DNA from: Planctomycetota bacterium
GTDB lineage: Bacteria; Planctomycetota; Phycisphaerae; FEN-1346; JAACEH01
Direction: 5' to 3'
Assembly: GCA_016935955.1 (NCBI GenBank)
Contig: JAFGPY010000325.1
Coordinates: forward strand, 1 to 27,567
Length of the DNA stretch: 27,567 bases
The position numbers and the translations under genes are program-made. The notes below the pieces were generated by a model, which worked only from the letters and a program-made list of their open reading frames with translations, did not search any database and was not told where the DNA came from. Shown piece by piece: positions 22,951 to 27,567 of the stretch. Every line of letters starts with the position of its first letter. Position 1 is the stretch's first letter.

Positions 22951-23660
22951 GCGGGACGGCAGGCGAGTCCGTGCGGCTGGCCCCCTCGGCGGGTACCATG
23001 CCTGCCCCTGTCGCAGATCCCGAGCGCCGCCGAGGGACAGGCATGCCGAATGGTTCTCGTCTCGCGCATGGCTGCGGGGCAGCCATGGCACCCGCCGCAG
23101 AATACCGAAATCCGCTGTAGGACACGGCCTCTGCCGGCTAACCCGCCGCTGGCCGCCGATTCCTGACAGTTCCCTCTGAAGGACCAGATGCCAGAACCGG
23201 CCGATGGTGCCGTGCCATACACATGGTACACACGGGCGGCCCCACCATGTGCCATCCGAGTCGCCCCAGTGTTTCCGAATCTCGACGTTGAAGGGCAGCA
23301 AGTAGGCTTCCGCTTTGTGCGGACACGTTTCCCAAGGGCATCGTTGTATTCTAAGTCTAGCTAATACAATGCCTTGTGTTGTGATAGTGCGTGTTTCCAA
23401 GAAGTGGCACGGGTTTTGCCATTTCTTGGGGTAAAGGGAATGTGTGTCTCCTGCCGGCCTCGTGAGGGGCTTGGGGGTTGCCTGCGCCATGGCTGAATTC
23501 CTGGGGCCATGGGGCGGGGAGCGCGGCCATGCTCCATGCTCTCAGCGGCAAGGCAGGGCGACACGTGCGGGCGACGTGCCGGCTGCCGGTCACTGGGCCG
23601 AGGGGCTGCGGCGTGGAATGCCGTTGGAGCTGCATCTACGAAAGGGCAAGGATCGTGACT
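22951..23660. other. 710-nt gap: repeat unit, sigma-54-like promoter, long leader
   Basis: A GGGTGCCATG-type unit occupies 22988-23096. Its ends are 13-bp inverted repeats with one mismatch, and its interior resembles 13574-13682. From 23100 to 23345 nothing is recognised. A minus-strand translation there looks somewhat protein-like (Trp-rich) but has no identifiable family or ribosome site. A TACAAT box lies at 23365-23370 without a good -35. The hairpin and sigma-54-like site at 23397-23429 are listed separately. The rest is leader for the caspase gene. Confidence 0.5.
23397..23429 (+). promoter_or_regulatory. Sigma-54-type -24/-12 element inside a 13-bp palindrome
   Basis: TGGCACG (23405-23411), four bases, then TTGC (23416-23419) gives GG-N10-GC, the exact sigma-54 spacing and consensus. 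The site lies in an inverted repeat: CCAAGAAGTGGCA (23397-23409) pairs with 23417-23429 with one G-T pair. It is about 240 nt before the caspase ATG. Sigma-54 control of PEP-CTERM genes is known in other bacteria. The overlap with a palindrome means it could instead be an RNA hairpin or a repeat. Confidence 0.45.
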
Positions 23661-24470
23661 ATGACACTGAAGCGACTCTGTTTCGTGGTGACGTTGGTCA
23701 TGTTGCTGGGCACTGCGGCTCAAGGTCGCGAGGTCTGGTTCCTCGGGGTCGGCAACGACGGCTATGACGACGACACCTCGGCCGCATTTGCCGCCCTGTC
23801 TGCCCAATGGACGGCCACGGGCGACACGGTCCACGGCCAACTGTTCGTCAATCACGGTGGCACGCAGATCGTCTCGGACCTGGCGTGGCTGGTCACCAAC
23901 GCGGGGCCCGGTGACTTGGCCGTGTTCTACTACAGCGGACACGGCGGTTACGAGAACGAGAACAACGGCGACGAGTTGGCCGGATGGGCCCTCGACTCCT
24001 ATGACGAGACCATCGGCCTGACCGGCGGCACGTGGGCCCGTGAGGACGACCTCACGGCCGCACTGACCGGGATCAACTCCGGTGTCACGCTGCTGACGAT
24101 CTTCGACACCTGCTACGGCGGCGGATTCGTCGGCGGCACGCAGGACCTCAATGCGCTGGACAATCTTCTGTTCATCGCGGCCTCCACCGAACTGACGCTG
24201 TCCTACGGGGGCGATCCGCTCAGCGTCCTGACCGAGCAACTGGTTGCCGGCGTGGCCGCCGGTCTGCCCGCCGACACGAACTTCGACGGGATTCTCACTT
24301 TCGACGAGTGGGTGGCCTACGCTCAGGCAAACATCAGCGGGCAGAAGACCACGCCCTACGTCGGCTTCAGCGGCGGCAACGACTACGCGATCATCGTTCC
24401 CGAGCCGGCCACGCTTGTCCTGCTCGGCTTCGGTCTCGGCGGCCTGTTCGTCCGTCGGCGCAGCCGGTAG
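23661..24470 (+). CDS. Caspase-like (C14) protease with EF-hand loop and PEP-CTERM anchor
   Basis: This encodes 269 residues. The ATG at 23661 has AAGGA 8 nt upstream (23648-23652) and begins a signal peptide (1-22, AAQG/R); upstream frame is not protein-like. The caspase fold is shown by the first strand VWFLGVGND (25-33), the catalytic His94 in FYYSGHGG, and Cys151 in IFDTCYGGGF. An EF-hand loop DTNFDGILTFDE lies at 205-216 with Asp/Asn/Asp and Glu at positions 1, 3, 5 and 12. The sorting signal is VPEPATL at 246-252, a hydrophobic helix, and RRRSR. The protein should be an exported cysteine protease, possibly calcium-activated as metacaspases are, anchored or processed by an exosortase. 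The substrate is unknown. Activity is plausible because both catalytic residues are kept. Confidence 0.85.
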   Translation: MTLKRLCFVVTLVMLLGTAAQGREVWFLGVGNDGYDDDTSAAFAALSAQWTATGDTVHGQLFVNHGGTQIVSDLAWLVTNAGPGDLAVFYYSGHGGYENENNGDELAGWALDSYDETIGLTGGTWAREDDLTAALTGINSGVTLLTIFDTCYGGGFVGGTQDLNALDNLLFIAASTELTLSYGGDPLSVLTEQLVAGVAAGLPADTNFDGILTFDEWVAYAQANISGQKTTPYVGFSGGNDYAIIVPEPATLVLLGFGLGGLFVRRRSR

Positions 24471-24508
24471 CATTCGGTCTGTGCCGGTTTCCATCTGATC
24501 AGACCTTT

Positions 24509-24549
24509 GCGGCGCGGCGACCGGCGAATCGTCGCGCCGCTTCTTTTTC
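24509..24549 (+). terminator. Intrinsic terminator after the caspase gene
   Basis: GCGGCGCGGCGA (24509-24520) pairs with TCGTCGCGCCGC (24529-24540) over 12 bp with one G-T pair and an 8-nt loop. TTCTTTTTC follows. It lies 38 nt after the stop codon. Confidence 0.9.
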
Positions 24550-24611
24550 TCCCCCAGCGGTGAAGTTCCTCCTGCCTGCCGCGCCCGGACCGCGACGGTC
24601 GAATGTGACGC

Positions 24612-24639
24612 TTGACACTCCGTGCCGCCTCGCTAGCAT
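24612..24639 (+). promoter_or_regulatory. Promoter of the aminotransferase-amidohydrolase operon
   Basis: TTGACA (24612-24617) and TAGCAT (24634-24639) are separated by 16 nt. The leader is about 28 nt and contains GGAGG at 24662-24666, 7 nt before the ATG at 24674. Confidence 0.62.
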
Positions 24640-24673
24640 GGACGGCTGGTCTGCCTTCAGGGGAGGAACCGAG

Positions 24674-25993
24674 ATGGCTACCGCACGGGGTGTCGTGAAG
24701 CTGGCTGTCTGTGGGGGCAAGAAGGCCGTGCCGCGGATGCCCGCGGACCTGACCGAATGGCCCGTCATCGGTCCGGAGGATGAGCAGGCGATTCTCGGCG
24801 TGCTCCATCGCCGGGCCATGAGCAGCAACGACGTCACCAAGCAGTTCGAGGCCGAGGCGTGCAAGTACTTCGGTGCGGCCCACGCCCTGGGCTACTGCAA
24901 CGGCACGGCGTCGCTGCTCGGGGCGATGTGGGCCTGCGGCGTGGCGGCCGGCACGGAGATCATCGGCCCGAGCCTGACGTATTGGGCGTCGGTCATGCCG
25001 GCCTGGAGCCTCGGGGCGGGAATCGTCTTCGCCGACTGTCAGGCCGACACGTTGTGCCTCGACCCGGCCGACATCGAGCACCGCATCACGCCGCGGACGC
25101 GGGCGATCGTCTGCACGCACAATTACGGTCATCCCTGCGACATGGACGCCATCATGGCCGTGGCCCGCAAGCACGGGCTGAAGGTGATCGAGGACGCGAG
25201 CCACGCCCAGGGCGGACTGTACAAGGGCCGCATGCTCGGCACGATCGGCGACGTGGGGTGCATGAGCCTGATGACCGGCAAGAGCCTCGTGGCGGGCGAA
25301 GGCGGGTTGCTCATCACGAACGAACGTCTGCTGTGGGAACGGGCGGTCGCTTTCGGTTTCTACGGGCGGACCGGCGCGGGGCGCTACACCGGCACACAGA
25401 ACGAGGTCAGCGATCCGGAGCTGTCGCGGTTTCGCGGTCTGCCGCTGGGCGGCGTGAAGCACCGCATGTGCCAGTGGTCGGCGGCCATGGGCCGCGTGCA
25501 ACTGAAACACTACGGGAAGCGCATCGCCGAGATTCAGAAGGCGATGAACCGTTTCTGGGATTGCCTCGACGGCGTGCCGGGCCTGAGGGCCCACCGCGTG
25601 GCCCCCGACAGCGGCAGCACCATGGGCGGGTGGTATTTCCCGATGGGGCTCTATCGCAGCGAGGAACTCGGCGGTTTGCCGATCGAGACGTTCTGCGAAG
25701 CCGTGACGGCCGAGGGCGTGCCGACCAGTCCCGGAGCCAACTTCCCGCTGCACCTGCACGCCGTGTTCCACGAGGCCGATGTCTACGGTCACGGGCGGCC
25801 GACGGCCGTCGCTCTGGCCGATCGCGACGTGCGGCAAGGGCCGGGCTCGCTGCCCGTCAGCGAATCGGTGCCGCGGCGCGTCTACAAGGTGCCGTGGCTG
25901 AAGCATGACCGGGCGCAGCTCATCGGCAAGATCGCCGGCGCGTTTCGCAAGGTGGCCGAACACGCCGACCAATTGCTGGAGAAGGCCAGGTGA
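24674..25993 (+). CDS. DegT/DnrJ/EryC1-type PLP-dependent aminotransferase-like enzyme
   Basis: This encodes 439 residues, longer than the usual 370 or so. The family transfers an amino group from glutamate or glutamine to keto-sugars; some members have other PLP chemistry. The fold-type I pattern is present: FGAAHALGYCNGTASL (66-81), HNYGHPCDMDAI (149-160), Asp174 and His177 in VIEDASHAQGG, and the PLP lysine Lys203 in LMTGKSLVAGEGGLL. GGAGG at 24662-24666 fixes the start, although the open frame reaches back to 24308. The stop overlaps the next gene's GTG start (GTGA), so the three genes to 27524 form one operon with amidohydrolases, an unusual partner for a sugar aminotransferase. The substrate is unknown. 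Confidence 0.88.
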   Translation: MATARGVVKLAVCGGKKAVPRMPADLTEWPVIGPEDEQAILGVLHRRAMSSNDVTKQFEAEACKYFGAAHALGYCNGTASLLGAMWACGVAAGTEIIGPSLTYWASVMPAWSLGAGIVFADCQADTLCLDPADIEHRITPRTRAIVCTHNYGHPCDMDAIMAVARKHGLKVIEDASHAQGGLYKGRMLGTIGDVGCMSLMTGKSLVAGEGGLLITNERLLWERAVAFGFYGRTGAGRYTGTQNEVSDPELSRFRGLPLGGVKHRMCQWSAAMGRVQLKHYGKRIAEIQKAMNRFWDCLDGVPGLRAHRVAPDSGSTMGGWYFPMGLYRSEELGGLPIETFCEAVTAEGVPTSPGANFPLHLHAVFHEADVYGHGRPTAVALADRDVRQGPGSLPVSESVPRRVYKVPWLKHDRAQLIGKIAGAFRKVAEHADQLLEKAR

Positions 25994-26739
25994 CGATTCC
26001 CCTTTTCGATGTTCAGACCGGATTCGGCGGCGCGCGGCCGGGCCAGCAGGTGTTGCCGCTCGAAGAGTTGCTCGGCGAGATGGACCGCCTGGCGATCGGC
26101 CGAGCCCTGGTCCGCACGGCGCCGGCCGACCTGGACGCCGACTTCGTCTGGTCGAACGAGACGCTCCTGGCCGCCACGGAGACCGGTGAGCGGCTGGTGC
26201 CGTGCCCGGTTGTGGTCCCGAGCGCCGGCGACGACCTGCCGCCGGAGCCGGAGCACATCGGCGCCCTGATCGAGCACGGCGCGCGGGCGGTCACGATTCG
26301 GCCGGGGCCGGACTGCTGGAGCCTGGCTCCGTGGTGTTGCGGTCAGTTGATGTCGGTTCTGCAGGAACGGCGTCTGCCGGTGTTCTGCCAGGAGTCGCTG
26401 GTCAGCCTGGAGCAGGTGGCCGAACTGGCCGACCGCTATCCGGACCTGCCGCTGATCGTCGCCGGCGTGGTCTATCGGAGCATGCGGAAGATCGCGCCGC
26501 TGGTGATGCGGTTCGACAACGTCTACCTGTCCACGGGCACGAACTTCACCGTGCACATGGGCATCGAGCGGCTGATCGATCTGGTCGGCCCCGAGCGGCT
26601 GCTGTTCGGCACGGGCTTTCCCGACGTCGAGCCGGCCATGGCCGTCGGCCAACTGATGTACGCCGACCTGGGCGACGACGACCGTCGGCTCATCGGGGCG
26701 GGGAACCTGGAGCGGCTGATCGCGGAGGTTCGCTCATGA
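25990..26739 (+). CDS. Amidohydrolase-2-like paralogue lacking all metal ligands
   Basis: This encodes 249 residues from a GTG at 25990 that overlaps the previous stop by four nucleotides. The fold matches the next protein in order and length: paired strands GARAVTIRPG, RLPVFCQESL, LPLIVAGVVY, VYLSTGTN and ERLLFGTGFPD, as in the amidohydrolase-2 barrel. Each position that binds metal in the partner is changed here: DVQTG has Gln9 and Gly11 in place of HxH; the later His sites are Gln134 and Val160; and the Asp site is Gly209. It is therefore unlikely to be a metal-dependent hydrolase and may be a structural or regulatory partner. It has no signal peptide. It ends ATGA, overlapping the next start. 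Confidence 0.8.
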   Translation: MTIPLFDVQTGFGGARPGQQVLPLEELLGEMDRLAIGRALVRTAPADLDADFVWSNETLLAATETGERLVPCPVVVPSAGDDLPPEPEHIGALIEHGARAVTIRPGPDCWSLAPWCCGQLMSVLQERRLPVFCQESLVSLEQVAELADRYPDLPLIVAGVVYRSMRKIAPLVMRFDNVYLSTGTNFTVHMGIERLIDLVGPERLLFGTGFPDVEPAMAVGQLMYADLGDDDRRLIGAGNLERLIAEVRS

Positions 26740-27524
26740 CGACCCTTCTGCAGCGCGTGCGACTCGGCGAGCGGCTGGACGACCTCGACATCATCGACAT
26801 GCACGGGCATCTGGGCCGGCCGCCGTTCGGCGTGCCCGACTTGTCGCCGGACGCGGTCGTCGCGTCCATGGACCGTATCGGCGTGCGGACGATCGTCTGC
26901 AGCCACATTCATTGTATCTGCGCCGGACCCACGGACGCCAACGAGCAGGTGCTGGAGGCCGCGCGGGCTTTCCCCGGCCGCATTCTCGGCTACGTCCGTC
27001 TCTGGCCGACCGACGCCGAGACGGTCCGCGCCGAAACCGAGACGTACCTGAACCGGGGCTTCGTCGGCCTCAAGCTGCACAACACGAACGGGTTCGCCTA
27101 CACCGATGCGGCCTACGCTCCGGCGCTGGCCATGGCCAACGAGCGGCGGATGCCGGCGCTGCTGCACACCTGGGGCCTGGCCCACGAGTTCGAGCAGGTC
27201 CGCACGTTGGCCGCATGCTACCCGGAGGTGGCGCTGCTGCTGGGACACTCGGGCGCCAGCGGCGCGGAGGCCGAGTACGTGCAGGTGGCCCGGGAGTTCG
27301 AGAACGTCTACCTCGAAGTGTGTATGAGCCTCGGTCCGCGCGGCCTCATCGACCGCATGGTCGAAGGCACCGGCGTCGAGAAGGTCGTCTGGGGCAGCGA
27401 CGCGCTGTTCCTGAACCAGGCCCAGCAACTCGGCAAGGTGATCGGCTCGCGACTGAGCGACGACCTGAAACGGGCCGTCCTCTCGACCAACGCCCAGCGA
27501 CTCCTTGGCCGCATCCAACGTTAG
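26736..27524 (+). CDS. Amidohydrolase-2 family metal-dependent hydrolase
   Basis: This encodes 262 residues. The ATG at 26736 overlaps the previous stop (ATGA), with GGAGG at 26723-26727. The active-site set is complete: His23 and His25 (DMHGHLG), Lys113 (GLKLHN), His144 (LLHTWG), His171 (LLGHSG) and Asp222 (VWGSDALF). This family hydrolyses amides or lactones, or decarboxylates small aromatic or sugar acids. The reaction here is unknown. The close pairing with an inactive-looking paralogue and a PLP enzyme suggests a joint pathway or complex. There is no signal peptide. The gene ends 43 nt before the window edge, and no terminator is visible. Confidence 0.88.
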   Translation: MTTLLQRVRLGERLDDLDIIDMHGHLGRPPFGVPDLSPDAVVASMDRIGVRTIVCSHIHCICAGPTDANEQVLEAARAFPGRILGYVRLWPTDAETVRAETETYLNRGFVGLKLHNTNGFAYTDAAYAPALAMANERRMPALLHTWGLAHEFEQVRTLAACYPEVALLLGHSGASGAEAEYVQVAREFENVYLEVCMSLGPRGLIDRMVEGTGVEKVVWGSDALFLNQAQQLGKVIGSRLSDDLKRAVLSTNAQRLLGRIQR

Positions 27525-27567
27525 GTCTAGTCTCTCCTGTCAGGTGCCATGTAGGATTTCGTATAAA

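Noticed and set aside
23138..23341. Possible minus-strand gene fragment, perhaps of a transposase
   Set aside because: The translation is Trp-rich and somewhat protein-like, but there is no recognisable family, ribosome site or start.
23430..23660. c-di-GMP (GEMM) riboswitch in the caspase leader
   Set aside because: GC-rich short stems exist, but the conserved GEMM core sequences could not be found.

Overview
This window is GC-rich bacterial DNA that most resembles a planctomycete, possibly of the Phycisphaerae type. The evidence is the combination of two secreted proteins ending in PEP-CTERM sorting signals, two very large secreted proteins ending in dockerin-like double calcium loops, and many short palindromic intergenic repeats. 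No rRNA, tRNA or phylogenetic marker was found, so the phylum is an inference and the class is open. The genes have matching base use and are not visibly foreign, and no transposase, integrase or CRISPR array was found.

Layout. Positions 431-3559 hold a 1042-residue secreted surface protein with an internal duplication, an invasin-like Ig domain, a PKD domain and a dockerin-like tail, closed by a strong terminator. Then comes a repeat-rich gap that includes a 160-bp element with 18-bp terminal inverted repeats. Positions 4270-7030 hold btuF-btuC-btuD, a corrinoid-type ABC importer with overlapping genes. Positions 7259-7599 hold a sigma-70 promoter, a cobalamin riboswitch aptamer and an intrinsic terminator. 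These lead not into a classic B12 gene but into a PEP-CTERM surface protein (7806-8624), followed by a PQQ-like beta-propeller with the same C-terminal cassette as the first protein (8750-10591). Together 4270-10591 looks like a corrinoid acquisition locus with surface components.

Positions 10739-13548 hold housekeeping genes: an HD-domain protein (minus strand), rarA, and 5-formyltetrahydrofolate cyclo-ligase. Positions 13805-18272 hold a PIG-L deacetylase, an SDR oxidoreductase, a mannonate/gluconate dehydratase-family enzyme and an SMP-30 lactonase. The last three could form an oxidative sugar -> lactone -> aldonate -> 2-keto-3-deoxy acid route. Then come a soluble GAF histidine kinase (18470-19714), a large secreted protein with a probable alpha/alpha barrel (minus strand, 19857-21953), a divergent aldo/keto reductase, and a caspase-like protease with an EF-hand and a PEP-CTERM anchor (23661-24470). 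The window ends with a tightly overlapping three-gene unit: a DegT-type PLP enzyme, a metal-ligand-less amidohydrolase paralogue, and an intact amidohydrolase.

Several promoters are readable as TTGAC(A/C/T)-N16-18-TAnnnT. At btuF, rarA and the kinase gene the -10 box lies only 7-9 nt before the ATG, which suggests leaderless mRNAs. The most interesting parts are the riboswitch-controlled PEP-CTERM gene, the calcium-loop caspase with a candidate sigma-54 promoter, and the active/degenerate amidohydrolase pair.
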